From: Apium graveolens
Taxonomy: Eukaryota > Streptophyta > Magnoliopsida > Apiales > Apiaceae
Assembly: GCF_009905375.1 (NCBI RefSeq)
Contig: NC_133649.1
Location: 223,841,275-223,905,274, forward strand
DNA length: 64,000 nt
Direction: 5' to 3'
This document shows positions 11,760 to 22,700 of the stretch, piece after piece. Numbering within the stretch: position 1 is the first letter of the stretch; each line of letters begins with the position of its first letter. The notes under the pieces were generated by a model. It was not told where the DNA came from. It searched no databases and saw nothing but the letters and a program-made list of their open reading frames with translations. Both the position numbers and the translations under genes were made by a program.

Positions 11760-12785
11760 TTGAGACCATCTGAATATGCCATATGGAAGGTGAGGATGAC
11801 CATGTTTCTGGAAGCTACAGATCCAGAATATCTTGATAGAATCAAGGAAGGGCCTCACAAACCAACCAAGCTCGCTATTGCAGTTGCAGGTGAAGCAGCA
11901 AAGACTGTACCAAAGGAGAAGAGTGATTACACTGCTGAAGATATCGCATCAATTGTTAAGGATGCTAAGGTACGACACTTACTGCATAGTGCCGTTGATA
12001 ATGTAATGTCAAACAGGGTAATAAACTGCAAGACTGCAAAGGAGATATGGGATGCTCTAGAAACAAGGTGTCAGGGAACTGATACGATTAAGAAGAACAG
12101 GAAGACAATACTCACTCAAGAGTATGAACACTTTGACTCAAAGGCTAATGAGTCATTGACTGATTTATATGATAGATTTGTCAAACTCTTGAATGATCTA
12201 TCACTGGTTGATAAGGAGTATGATCTTGAAGATTCAAACCTTAATTTCCTGTTAGCTCTTCCTGAATACTGGGATTTGAAGGTGACAACAATAAGAGACA
12301 ACTACAATCTTGATGAAACAACTCTTGATGAAATTTATGGAATACTCAAGACTCATGAACTTGAGATGGAACAAAAAAGCAAGAGGAAAGGTGGAAAGTC
12401 AAGGACAGTTGCTCTTAAGGCTGAAGAAGAATCCCCCAAGGCAGCTACCTCAAGGAAAGATAAGGGTAAAGCTCTCTTCACAAAGTCTGATACTGAGTCA
12501 TCAAGTTCTGAAAGTGATGATGAATCAGAATCTGAAAGCTTGCTTGAGATGGATGTTGATGAGGAGATGATGAAGCTGTGTGCTTTTATGGTGAAAGGGA
12601 TCATAAAGATTGCATACAGGAAGTTCAGGAAGGGAAGAAGTTTTCCAGGAAAGGCACAAGTTCTGATAAGAATTACAGAAGATCTGAGAGCAGATGAGGA
12701 AAGTCTGACAGAGGAGATTATACAAATGTCAAATGCTACAACTGTGGTGAGAAAGGCCACATATCTCCTGATTGCAAGAAAGTGA
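11760..12785 (+). pseudogene. Copia-A gag, capsid part (frameshifted)
   Basis: Open frame of 341 codons. Residues ~5-205 form the Copia-type Gag capsid domain (UBN2/gag-polypeptide type): YAIWKVRMTMFLEATDP, AKEIWDALETRCQG, ESLTDLYDRFVKLLNDL, LLALPEYWDLKVTTIRD. A Lys/Ser-rich acidic linker follows. The annotated first codon may not be the true start, because the element reads through from about 11660 in another frame. Near 12640 a single-base indel shifts the frame, so the last ~45 residues are spurious and the zinc knuckle lies in another frame. It would form the particle shell and bind the element RNA. Confidence 0.85.
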
Positions 12786-13801
12786 AAAGTGACAAAGGCA
12801 AGGCTCTTGTCACAAAGAAGAAAAGCTGGACAGACACCTCAGATTCTGAAAGTGAGGAGAATTATGCCTTGATGGCAAATGCTGATAAAGCAAGTGCTGA
12901 AAGCAGTTCTGAAGCTGTTGAATCAAAGGTACCTCGAACTACTTATGCTTTTCATACTGATGATATTAATGAGTTGAGAAGATATCTTAAAACCATGTTT
13001 GTTAGTTATAGAGATCAAACTTTAATATGTGAAAGATTAACTTCTGAAAATCTTGCTTTTAAGAAAAGAAATGATTTCTTAGAAAAGGAGTTAGTTATGT
13101 TCCATCAAACTCAGAAAGATAGAGATGATGCCTTTTATGTTAGGGATGAAGTGCTAAAAATGAATGAATCTCTAAAAACTGAGTTAGAAAAGGAAAGAGA
13201 GGTTATCATGATTTGGACCAACTCTGGCAGAATAACTCAGAATTTGTTAAGTAGTGAAAACTGGAAAGAGGGCTTAGGTTATGGAGAGGATAAGAATGAT
13301 AAAGGAACTGAAAATATTAAGCCTGTAGTTGTTAAACAAAAGCCAAAGTTAAAACCTGTTAAGTTTGTAGCTGTAAAGTCTGATAATAAGAAATCAGAAG
13401 TTAAAAAGGAATTAACTTCTGACAAACTAAAACAGGAAAAGACAGCTGATGTAAACATAGGCTTAATGACTAAGAAGCAGCTTAAGCATAAGCTGAAAGA
13501 TGTTAAGAATGCAAACAAGGTAAAATTACCTAGGAAAAATAGGAATAGAAAGGAAGGTGTGAATAAAAGCAATGATTATAAGCCTGTTCCTGAAGCTCCT
13601 AGGAAAACGTGTCATAACTGTGGAAGTTCTAACCATCTGGCTTATTTTTGCAGGAAGAATGAGAACATAAACTCCTTACCTTCAAAGTCAGGAGTTAAGA
13701 GTCACTCTGTTAGATATAAGCCACAAAATCCTTGTTTTCATTGTGGTAGTTTATGGCATTCCATTTATACTTGTAAGGAATATCATAGTTTGTACTATTA
13801 A
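12700..13801 (+). pseudogene. Copia-A gag nucleocapsid and coiled-coil region
   Basis: Frame 2 continuation of gag. It opens with the zinc knuckle CYNCGEKGHISPDC (about 12739-12780), so it starts upstream of the first ATG at 12782. A heptad-like stretch around 13000-13200 (ERLTSENLAFKKRNDFLEKE) suggests a coiled coil. A Lys-rich stretch follows, then two more Cys/His knuckles, CHNCGSSNHLAYFC and CFHCGSLWHSIYTC, near 13610 and 13735. It stops at 13799-13801 but the same frame continues into protease, so the stop is probably a lesion in a gag-pol fusion. Four related sets of Cys residues in one Gag is more than the single knuckle common in Copia. Confidence 0.8.
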
Positions 13802-14011
13802 TATTATCAAATAAAACCTTCTCTAAAGAAAGTTTCCATTGTTCCTTCTAGTGTAAGTTCTGATTCAAAGTCTGATAGTGTAAATTCTGATAAGAAAAAT
13901 GTTAACATAAACTCTGATGTTAAATCCGCTGCAAATGTTAACAAACTTAATAAGGCCAAAGGATCCAAGCAAGTCTGGGTCCTTAAAACTAATCATTAGT
14001 GGTCTTTGTGA

Positions 14012-15601
14012 TTGCAGGGCAACAGGAAAAACATCCTAGTTCTGGACAGTGGATGTTCAGGACATATGACTGGAAATAAAGCCCTGCTATCAAACTTTGT
14101 GGAGAAAGCTGGCCCAAGTGTTTCTTATGGAGATGTCAACATTGGAAAAACATTGGGATATGACAATATCAATCTTGGGAATGTCATCATTAAGGAAGTA
14201 GCTCTGGTCTCAGGACTTAAACACAATCTGCTAAGCATAAGTCAAATCTGTGACAAAGGTTATCATGTTGATTTCTTTGAAGAACACTATGAAGTTGTAA
14301 GTAAATCTACAGGAAAAGTTGTTCTGAAAGGATTCAGGCGTGGTAACATTTATGAAGCTAAGCTTTCAACAAGTACTGATGGTTCTGCAATCTGTCTGAT
14401 GAGTAGAACATCAATTGAAGAAAGCCGGAATTGGCACAAGAAACTCTCTCATTTAAATTTCAACAATATAAATGAACTAGTCAAGAAAGATCTTGTGAGA
14501 GGACTGCCAAAGTCAGTATTTGCTCCTGATGGCCTTTGTGATTCTTGTCAGAATGCTAAACAAAGAAAATCCCCATTCAAGAGAAAGACTGAATCATCAA
14601 TTCTTGAGCCTTATCACCTACTACATGTTGATCTATTTGGTCCAGTAAATGTCATGTCTATTGTAAAGAAGAAATATGCGTTGGTCATAGTGGATGAGTT
14701 CACCAGATACACATGTGTGTATTTCTTGCACACAAAAAGTGAAACTGCATCAATCTTGATTGATCATGTCAGGAAATGGGATAAATTGGTCAAAGACTTA
14801 GTAAAGATAATAAGAAGTGATAATGGTACTGAGTTCAAGAATTTGATAATGGAAGAGTTCTGCAAAAACCATGGAATCAAGCAGGAATTTTCTGCTCCTG
14901 GAACTCCACAACAAAATGGAGTTGTTGAAAGGAAGAATAGAACTCTCATTGAAGCTGCACGTACAATGCTTGATGAAGCAAAGCTTCCAACCTATTTCTG
15001 GGCTGAAGCTGTGCAGACTGCTTGTTTTACTCAGAATGCAACACTTATCAATAAGCAAGGAAAGACACCATATGAGATGGTGAAGAAAAAGAAGCCAAAT
15101 CTGAAGTATTTTCATGTATTTGGATGCAAGTGTTTTGTTTTTAAGACTCATCCTGAACAGCTATCTAAATTTGATTTAAAAGCTGATGAAGGAATTTTTG
15201 TTGGATATCCACTTTCCACAAAAGCCTTCAGAGTCTATAACTTGAGAACAAGAGTGGTCATGGAATCTATCAATGTCTCTTTTGATGACAAGAAGATTAC
15301 TGGACTTGAAGATTTTATTGATCATAATCAGCTGAGATTTGAAAATGAAGACTCAAATTCTGATACTGATAATCCTGACAATCTAAGTCCTGATACTGCA
15401 AACTCTGATGGATTAAACTCTGATGTTATTGAAACTGTGGTGACTACGCCAAAGGAAGATGCACCTATGCAGGGGGAGCATACTCAAGATCTTACCACAT
15501 CTCAAGAAGCATCAGAACATATATCTGGCTCTTCAAGTCCTGATTCATCAAGTTCTGATAAGCCAAGTTCTGATAGGTCTGAAAATCTAAATTCTGAATA
15601 A
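14012..15601 (+). CDS. Copia-A protease and integrase
   Basis: 529-codon frame, part of the pol polyprotein. Residues ~8-20 hold the Copia aspartic protease site LDSGCSGHMTG. Residues ~145-185 form the integrase zinc-binding HHCC domain (WHKKLSHLN...LCDSCQNAKQ). The DDE core follows: Asp in HVDLFGP, Asp in RSDNGTEF, Glu in VVERKNRT, all present. A conserved Trp near TRYTCVYF is replaced by Cys. The C-terminal 90 residues are a Ser/Asp-rich linker with many copies of an SSD/NSD motif. The stop at 15599-15601 is in the same frame as RT, so it is an interruption of one polyprotein. The integrase would insert the cDNA into the host chromosome. Confidence 0.9.
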   Translation: MQGNRKNILVLDSGCSGHMTGNKALLSNFVEKAGPSVSYGDVNIGKTLGYDNINLGNVIIKEVALVSGLKHNLLSISQICDKGYHVDFFEEHYEVVSKSTGKVVLKGFRRGNIYEAKLSTSTDGSAICLMSRTSIEESRNWHKKLSHLNFNNINELVKKDLVRGLPKSVFAPDGLCDSCQNAKQRKSPFKRKTESSILEPYHLLHVDLFGPVNVMSIVKKKYALVIVDEFTRYTCVYFLHTKSETASILIDHVRKWDKLVKDLVKIIRSDNGTEFKNLIMEEFCKNHGIKQEFSAPGTPQQNGVVERKNRTLIEAARTMLDEAKLPTYFWAEAVQTACFTQNATLINKQGKTPYEMVKKKKPNLKYFHVFGCKCFVFKTHPEQLSKFDLKADEGIFVGYPLSTKAFRVYNLRTRVVMESINVSFDDKKITGLEDFIDHNQLRFENEDSNSDTDNPDNLSPDTANSDGLNSDVIETVVTTPKEDAPMQGEHTQDLTTSQEASEHISGSSSPDSSSSDKPSSDRSENLNSE

Positions 15602-15658
15602 TCCAACTCAGAGAGCATAGTTTCAGGGGGAGGATCATAAAATGAAAATGAAGACAGC

Positions 15659-16564
15659 ATGGATCATGGGGGAGCATCCAGTTCTAGAGAAAACCTTCCA
15701 TCTGCAAGGAAGTGGACTAAATCACATACACCTGATTTGATAATTGGAAATCCTGATGCAGGTGTCAGAACTAGAACAGGTACTTCAAATGAATATCTTT
15801 ACAATTCTTTTCTTTCTCAGAATGAGCCAAAGAAAGTGGAAGAAGCTCTTCAAGATGTCGATTGGGTGCAAGAAATGCAGGAAGAGTTAAATGAATTTGA
15901 AAGAAATAAAGTCTGGACCCTAGTACCAAGACCAAAGAACAGATATGTTGTTGGTATAAAATGGGTATTCAGAAACAAAACTGATAGTGATGGCATAATT
16001 ACAAGGAATAAGGCAAGGCTGGTTGCAAAAGGATATTCTCAACAGGAGGGAATTGATTATGATGAAATATTTGCACCAGTTGCTAGATTAGAAGCTATAA
16101 GGATATTTTTGGCTTATGCTGCTCACAAAAAGTTTACTGTCTTTCAAATGGATGTGAAAAGTGCTTTTCTCAATGGAGAATTGGAGGAAGAAGTATATGT
16201 TGAACAACCTCCAGGCTTTGTAGATTCCAAATATCCAGATTATGTCTACAGGCTTGATAAAGCACTTTATGGACTTAAGCAAGCTCCAAGAGCATGGTAT
16301 GAGACTTTAGCTCAGTTTCTTCTGGAAAGTGGATTTAACAGAGGAACTATAGACAAAACACTGTTCTACCTCAACCATGGAAAGGACTTACTTCTGGTCC
16401 AGATATATGTTGATGATATCATTTTTGGTTCTACAAATGACAGACTTTGCAAGAAGTTTGCCAAACTGATGCAGTCAAGGTATCAGATGAGTATGATGGG
16501 GGAACTTAGCTATTTTCTGGGCCTTCAAGTCAAGCAGAATGAAGAAGGCACTTTTATTTGTTAA
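15659..16564 (+). CDS. Copia-A reverse transcriptase (interrupted at C-terminus)
   Basis: 301-codon frame in phase with protease-integrase. It carries the Copia RT domain from about residue 60: [73 protein letters not shown], and the catalytic YVDDIIFG near 16408-16431. The stop TAA at 16562-16564 replaces a Gln codon (CAA to TAA) in the expected FICQ context. The frame then reopens into RNase H. The enzyme copies element RNA into DNA in cytoplasmic particles. Confidence 0.9.
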   Translation: MDHGGASSSRENLPSARKWTKSHTPDLIIGNPDAGVRTRTGTSNEYLYNSFLSQNEPKKVEEALQDVDWVQEMQEELNEFERNKVWTLVPRPKNRYVVGIKWVFRNKTDSDGIITRNKARLVAKGYSQQEGIDYDEIFAPVARLEAIRIFLAYAAHKKFTVFQMDVKSAFLNGELEEEVYVEQPPGFVDSKYPDYVYRLDKALYGLKQAPRAWYETLAQFLLESGFNRGTIDKTLFYLNHGKDLLLVQIYVDDIIFGSTNDRLCKKFAKLMQSRYQMSMMGELSYFLGLQVKQNEEGTFIC

Positions 16565-17353
16565 ACTAAGTACACCAGAAACTTGCTGAAGAAATTTAGA
16601 ATGCAAGATTGTTCAAGTGCATCCACTCCCATGGCCACTGCAACAAAACTGGATAAGGATACTGGTAAATCAGTAGATATTACTGATTACAGAGGTATGA
16701 TTGGCTCTCTACTCTATCTAACTGCTAGTAGACCTGATATCATGTATGCTACCTGCCTTTGTGCAAGATTTCAAGCAGATCCAAGAGAACCTCACTTAAC
16801 AGCTGTGAAAAGAATATTCAAGTATCTTAAAGGAACAGCTGATTTGGGATTGTGGTATCCCGGAGAATCAGATTTTAAACTAATAGGTTACTCAGATGCA
16901 GATTTTGCAGGTTGCAAAATTGACAGGTGAAGCACAAGTGGAAGCTGCCAATTTCTTGGAGGCAGATTGGTTTCTTGGTTTAGCAAGAAACAAAAGTCAA
17001 TTTCCACATCAACTACAGAAGCAGAGTACATTGCTGCAGGAAGCTGTTGTGCACAGATTCTTTAAATGAAGAATCAGTTACTGGATTATGGGTTAACATA
17101 TTTCAAAAACCCTATTTATTGTGATAATCAAAGTGCTATTGCTATGACAGGTAATCCAGTTCAACACTCAATGACAAAGCACATCAGCATTAGGTACCAC
17201 TTCATAAGGGAACATGTGGATGAAGGTACAGTGGAATTGCACTTTGTTCCAACAGATCAACAACTAGCAAATATCTTCACAAAACCACTGTGTGAAGCTA
17301 CTTTTACAAGATTGGTATATGAACTTGGAATGGTTTCAAGGTTCTTTCTCTAA
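16565..17353 (+). pseudogene. Copia-A RT C-terminus and RNase H (two extra stops)
   Basis: Same frame as RT. It shows the RT connection (SLLYLTASRPDIMYATCLCARF), then Copia RNase H motifs GYSDADFAGC, STTEAEYIAAGSCCAQIL, YCDNQSAIAMTGNPVQHSMTKH and TDQQLANIFTKPL. Stops occur at about 16928-16930 and 17063-17065. At the second, Copia-2 still has the Trp codon (TGG), so Copia-A changed TGG to TAA. The polyprotein ends at 17351-17353. RNase H removes the RNA template during reverse transcription. Confidence 0.88.
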
Positions 17354-18695
17354 ATCTGCTTAGTTTTGTTCTGATGCATCAGACTTTATGATCAGTATTT
17401 ACAGAAATTACTCTCCTTGTGTATTCTGTGCTTAAATGAAAATTGCTTAAGTACTGACTGTTGTCTGATGTGACTCTCTAAACTCTGATAATGATATGTC
17501 TGTTTATGTAACTATTCAATCATATGAGGATACATGTACGACCTAGTAATCTTCAATATACTAAAGATCCCATGTTAGAAGTAATTATTTCTGTGGAAAT
17601 CTATTAACACAAGCAAATTCTGATATTGAGCTTAGTTGAGTTTACTTTATCTATCTTATTACTAAGTCACAAACTATAATAATGCTTCTCATCTGTTAAG
17701 TTCTGATGCTAGTAAATCTGTTGAATGTACTAAGTGCTGATAAACCTCACTTATCAAAAGAAAAAGAAAAGGAATCAAGGATTAAGATCAGGTACTCCTT
17801 TGAGATCTAGAGTAAAAATATGGAAGGGACGACCCAAGTGCATTGCTGGTATTAAGTAAATATGCATAAGAAAAGTAAAATATTTTCTTGGTGACTTTTC
17901 ACACTCTATGATTACTGGAGAAATACTCTGATAATGGCATAAATTCTGATAAGCAGTCGTGACTCACTTACACTGAGACGCCACTGTACAATGGAATTCA
18001 AAAAGATGCACAAAATTAGCACAAGACAAGTGAGGTGGACTCAAGTATGAACTCATTCAATAGTAGGCCTCAGAATAATGACAGGTTTTTAGTAAAGTTT
18101 TAGTTATGCCTTATTTCTAAGATGTACTGAAGTGAATCAGACTTTACTCTTTGTCTGATATTTAGCTTAATGCACACAATAAACACTCCATATTAATGAT
18201 GAAAATTCCTGTGGTGATCTATGTTATTTTAGATGAACAGTTTATGTATCAAATTGCATATATTCTGAGGACAAGTTCTGATTGAACGTTCTGATGATTA
18301 AGTTCTGTAGAATCTATATTAGAATTTATGTGAGGAATTAGAAAGATAGGCATTCATTTTTCGAGTTAAGAAATTATGTTTTGATGACTGTTAAGTTCTG
18401 ATATAAGTCTAAGTTCTGATATTAAACTCTGATCCTTTACTTGACTTATTTGTGGATAAAATCTAAAAACAGTCTCATTTTAAATTAGAATATGTTTGGG
18501 TAGAATATTAACAGTCAATCTAATTAGGGTTAGTAAAACATGTACATGCACAGTAATTTTTACTTGTTACTTGTGCGCATTAAACCCTGACTTACACTTC
18601 CAATGACTGTTGTTCGTCTTCCCAGTCTAGGGAGACGAGGTAGAATTAATTCTACCTGTCAGCATTAAATTTCTTTGCATCTCCTGGCATTCTCT
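17354..18695 (+). other. Conserved non-coding region of Copia-A with TTCTGAT motifs
   Basis: About 1.3 kb without a usable frame. It is well conserved with the Copia-2 segment 59540-60860 read on the minus strand; for example a stretch around 17890-17990 matches around 60240-60330. It contains many copies of (A)AGTTCTGATA or AAATTCTGATA. Conservation without coding suggests a regulatory or RNA role. Confidence 0.7.
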
Positions 18696-18699
18696 TGCC

Positions 18700-18708
18700 T
18701 ATATAAAC
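18700..18708 (+). promoter_or_regulatory. Internal TATA box of Copia-A before the small ORF
   Basis: TATATAAAC, 75 bases upstream of the ATG at 18784. The 3' LTR promoter has the same TATATAAAC (24150-24158). Copia-2 has TATTTAAAC at the equivalent place (about 59512-59520, minus strand), a similar distance from its ATG. Both have a pyrimidine-rich leader with CACTCTC-like runs. Confidence 0.6.
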
Positions 18709-18783
18709 GAACACTTCACATCAGCCTATACATCAATTCCTTCCTCAAACACTTACTCTCTTTTCCCTCATATACACAACATC

Positions 18784-19053
18784 ATGGTTAACTACAATAT
18801 GTTTTTAAACTATGAAACCTTCAACATGGAGTTAAGCTGTGAAGCCTGGCAGCAGGAATGGCACGTCACTTCCATTCCTGATGAAATATGGGACTCAGTT
18901 CCCCAGGAGGTACTCACCCACCTCCTGTTCTTCTATATGGACTACCATCGCCATCTGGAGCGATTGGAGGAGGAAAGGCCGGAAGCTCTCCGCCAGCAAG
19001 AGCGAATCATCAGAGTCGCTATTCTGTTTGTCGAGAGTAGGAAGAAGAAATAA
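18784..19053 (+). CDS. Small conserved accessory ORF of Copia-A
   Basis: 89 codons, ATG to TAA, no interruption. I do not recognise a family. Trp and aromatic residues are frequent in the N-half. Residues ~55-85 are charged and probably helical, ending in LRQQERIIRVAILFVESRKKK. The Copia-2 counterpart at 59202-59438 keeps the N-terminal pattern (M-x-x-aromatic...NY), the central IP...W...P block and the C-terminal LRQQERIIRxAxLFxxSR. Between the two copies the frame and protein motif persist although the surrounding DNA has diverged, which argues for a real protein. It lies between RNase H and the large 3' ORF, behind its own TATA-like box. No signal peptide or membrane segment seen. Confidence 0.65.
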   Translation: MVNYNMFLNYETFNMELSCEAWQQEWHVTSIPDEIWDSVPQEVLTHLLFFYMDYHRHLERLEEERPEALRQQERIIRVAILFVESRKKK

Positions 19054-19611
19054 TTTATTTTCTTCTTCCTGTTTTTCTTCATCGTCAGCCTTGCCCTGCT
19101 TCTTGAGCTAGGACAAAGGCTGTTGATGTTAGATTTAGCAGCTTAGGACAATCTTGTAAAGTTCTGATGTAATTTAAATTTCATGAATATATTCTCTTAA
19201 TATATTAATGAAATCTTTTTTTTACAAGTTCTTGTCTCTGAGATGTTTTGTAATGCATTGATAAATCCTGATAAATAATCAAATTCTGATGATCATATCT
19301 ATTTTGATTTAAATTAAGTTCTGATCTTACAATATCAGTACTTGTTTACTTGATTTATTTTGGTCATTCTCACTCGATTTTTTTTCAGAATATTGGTGTT
19401 GTAGTGAAAAATAATTGAATAAGTGGGAACAGTTTAAATTTTGAATTAAAACTGATTTACCTCGATTAATGGAATTACTGGGTATGTGGAATGGTTTTTC
19501 CTTGAAAAACTGCAAGTGGGTAAGTCATGATTACTGTTTTCCCGTGCCCATTAACTATTCATTATTGTTGCATGTCTGACAGGTGTCCAACGATTATATT
19601 ATTTTACCAAG

Positions 19612-19645
19612 TATAAGTAAGAGAGAAAGAAGATTATAGAATCTT
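19612..19645 (+). promoter_or_regulatory. Second internal TATA-like box and hairpin before the large 3' ORF
   Basis: TATAAGTAA (19612-19620) is followed by an AGAGAGAAA run and the hairpin AAGATT-ATAG-AATCTT (19630-19645). Copia-2 keeps the whole block on the minus strand: TATAAGTAA at 58653-58661 and a perfect 8-bp stem AAAAGATT/AATCTTTT at 58626-58645. The distance to the ATG is about 150 bases in both (19770; 58503). Confidence 0.5.
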
Positions 19646-19769
19646 TTATTTACTTTTACACTTTATCTCTCTTTCTTTGCTTTTACTCTCTCTCATCTCC
19701 TGACGTTGGTTTTTCATACAGACATTTTATCAAACACCTAACAGGCACTCTTAAATCTCAATTATTCTC

Positions 19770-22700
19770 ATGGCACCTAAGGATTTGATCATTGATGGAG
19801 CTAAATTTATTCCAAATAACTATGTTGCAATTCTTGATCATGTTGAATCTCCGTCTGAGTTGCATTTTGTGCAAGATCATCTTGCACACAGTGAAATTGG
19901 GTATGCATTGACCCAGCCTTCAACCTTTTCGAGCCAACAAGTTCTGACGTTTTGGCGGACTGGACACTTTGATAATGGTGGTACACATGGTACTCCCAGT
20001 ATTGTTTTCGAAGTGGATGATTCTACACATGAGGTAACTCCTGGTACAATTCGCAAGGCCCTACATTTACCAGAAGGATGTACTTTTTCAACCCCGGAGG
20101 AATCAGCTCTTCAAGAGTTAATGGCCAGTTTGGGGTATGAGCAGAGTTTGGCTAAGCTTGGGCAGTTAAAACGGGCTCATATCAGAAAGGAATGGAGCTT
20201 CTTCTTCGACTGCATCACTAAAGCTTTTGGGAATAAGTGTTCCAACTTTGATGTCATCCCTATAATGAGTCAGCACATCGGGTATGCTATCATTAACCAA
20301 ACTCATTTCGATTTTGCAAATGTTGTGATAGGTTTTATTGGGGATAGGATGACAGAGGATAGGAATGTAGTTTACTTTGCTAGATTCTGTCAGCTTATAT
20401 ATAGTTTTTGTTGTGCTGATGAACCCCAACCTGCCAGTACCTTAACTCCACCTTTCAAAATTGCAAAACGAGCCTTTAATGACCTGGTAAATGCTGATCT
20501 TAAGAAAAGGGTGGTTAGACCTTTACAGATTCCTCAGTCTGTAAAATAGATCTTGGTAAATGCTGATCTTAAGAAAAGGGTGGTTAGACCTTTACAGATT
20601 CCTCAGTCTGTAAAACAGATCTTGGTAAATGCTGATCCTGAAACCTATAGATCTGTTTATTCTGATATCCAACCAACCACCACCTCCCAAACACCACAGC
20701 AACCATCAGAACATACCACTCATACTACTCAACCTACCCTCAGAACATATCTCAAATCATATCTCTCCACTTCACAGACAGCTCAACCCTCATCCTCAGC
20801 ACCTACTGTGAACCCTTCTTCTTCCAAGCCTAAGAGGACAAAGACTATTCCTCAAACACCTCAGAAGAGGAGGATTGTTTTGAGAGATGAGTCTGATAGT
20901 GAGGAACAGGTTTCTACATCAAACTCTGTTATAAAAGAAGTTGAGAAAGTTACTTCTCAGAAGGATTCTGGAATTAGGGGATCTAAGCTTCTCAAAAGGC
21001 TTAGAAGAATGACTTCTGTTGAACCTCCCAAGAAATCCCCATCTTCAAAGAGATACAAGAAACAGAGAGCAAAAAGGCCAGTTTCAGATGATGAGGAAGC
21101 AGCACTTAATGAAGGAGATCAGAAATCTCTGATCTCACAAGAAAAGGAATCTGCTCAAGCCCCCGCTTCTCCATTAACTCCAACTAATAAAGCAGCTACT
21201 GAAATGGCTAACACACCATCTGTGTCTCCTGTTCACAAGACTGTATCTCTTGTTGATCCAGGCACAAGTGCTGAAATTGATATTCAGAACCTGGTTGTGC
21301 CTGAGGTACTTTACTTAGAAGCTCCAACAATAAATAATCCATCAACAACACATGTTAATGATGCTGCTCAAACTCCAGAATTATCTACTACACCTTCTCT
21401 GCATCTAGATGATGATGATCAGAATAAAGGTGAGCATCAGGATATGGATGTTGATCAGAACTTGGATCCAGATCAGCACTTAGAGGATGATGCTGAAGCC
21501 TCAATTGCTTCTCATACTGTTGTTTTATCAGAAGATGCTGATTATGAAAGTTCTGATGCTGCAAATGCTGGATATACTGGTGATGCTGCTCCAAATGCAG
21601 ATGTTGATGAAGCAGGTCCTTCAGGACATGCACCTCAATAAACTATTCTTAATTCTGAACTCGTTAAGAAGTTTGTTACCAGAGAAGCACCAGTGCCTTG
21701 GAGTGAAACTCCTGCAGGACAGGAGTGGACTAAGGAATGGAACTCAGTTACCTGTGTTCCATCTGCAAAGAATCTTGCTGAGCACTTGACAAAAGCTGAT
21801 GAGATGTTAATTACTGATGATTTCAAAACGCAGCTTAGAGTCACTGCATTGAGTACTAAACATCTACAAGGTCTCCATTCAACTACTCATGCAGAGATAC
21901 ATAAGATTCAGGAAGAATTAATGAAGCAAGAACAAGTTCAGAAGATTGACAAGAAAAAATTCTTCCAACCTACCTTTGACAGAGTTGCTTATATTGAGAA
22001 GACTCAAGAGAAACAACAAGCTCAGATTGATGATATTCTGAAAAATCAAGCTTCTCAGCAATCTCAACTTAATGAAATCCAAGCCTCAATGGAATTGCTT
22101 GTCTCTCTTCTCTTACCTGCTGATGCCAAAAAGGGGGAGAAAGTACTTAAGTCCAAATGCAAAACTGATAAGACACTGAAGGGGAAGGATGATGAAAAAG
22201 ATGACCATGGAAACTCTGGAATGGGTAGAGGTCATAGTCAAGGTAGAGGTTTCTCATCAAGAAAAGCTGAAATCACAAGTCACAGGACAAGTTCTGATAC
22301 TGGAAAAAGAATCACTTCTGCTACTGGTAAAAGGATAAGTTCTGATGAACTTTTAGATCTTGATGAAAAAATGTCAAGACAGTTATTTCTTCAAGAAAAT
22401 CCAGGAATGGACTTGGAGAGTTTAATGGAAGAAGAAGCCAGACTTAAATCAGAAAAAGTCAAGTCTAAATCTGAAGCTTCTGGTAAAAAGAAACTTCCAA
22501 AACTCAAAGGCATTGTGATAAAAGAAAGGACAAATACTGAAGCAACCATGGCTAAATCACAATCGCAGATAGATCCAAGGTCCAAGGGTAAAGAAAAAGT
22601 TGGTGAACCTATCAAGGTTTATGTGCCTCCTGTGAGTGAAGAAATTACTGATGAAGATGATGATCTTGCTCTGACTTCAAGAAAAGTTTTTAAGACAACC

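Noticed and set aside
12353..12760. 135-codon minus-strand ORF in Copia-A gag
   Set aside because: Antisense shadow of the acidic/Ser-rich gag linker.
19515..19582. Possible short intron (GGTAAGT donor near 19519, CTGACAG acceptor near 19581) before the large Copia ORF
   Set aside because: The acceptor is conserved in Copia-2 but the donor is not (GATAAGT), and a 60-base intron is too short for plants.
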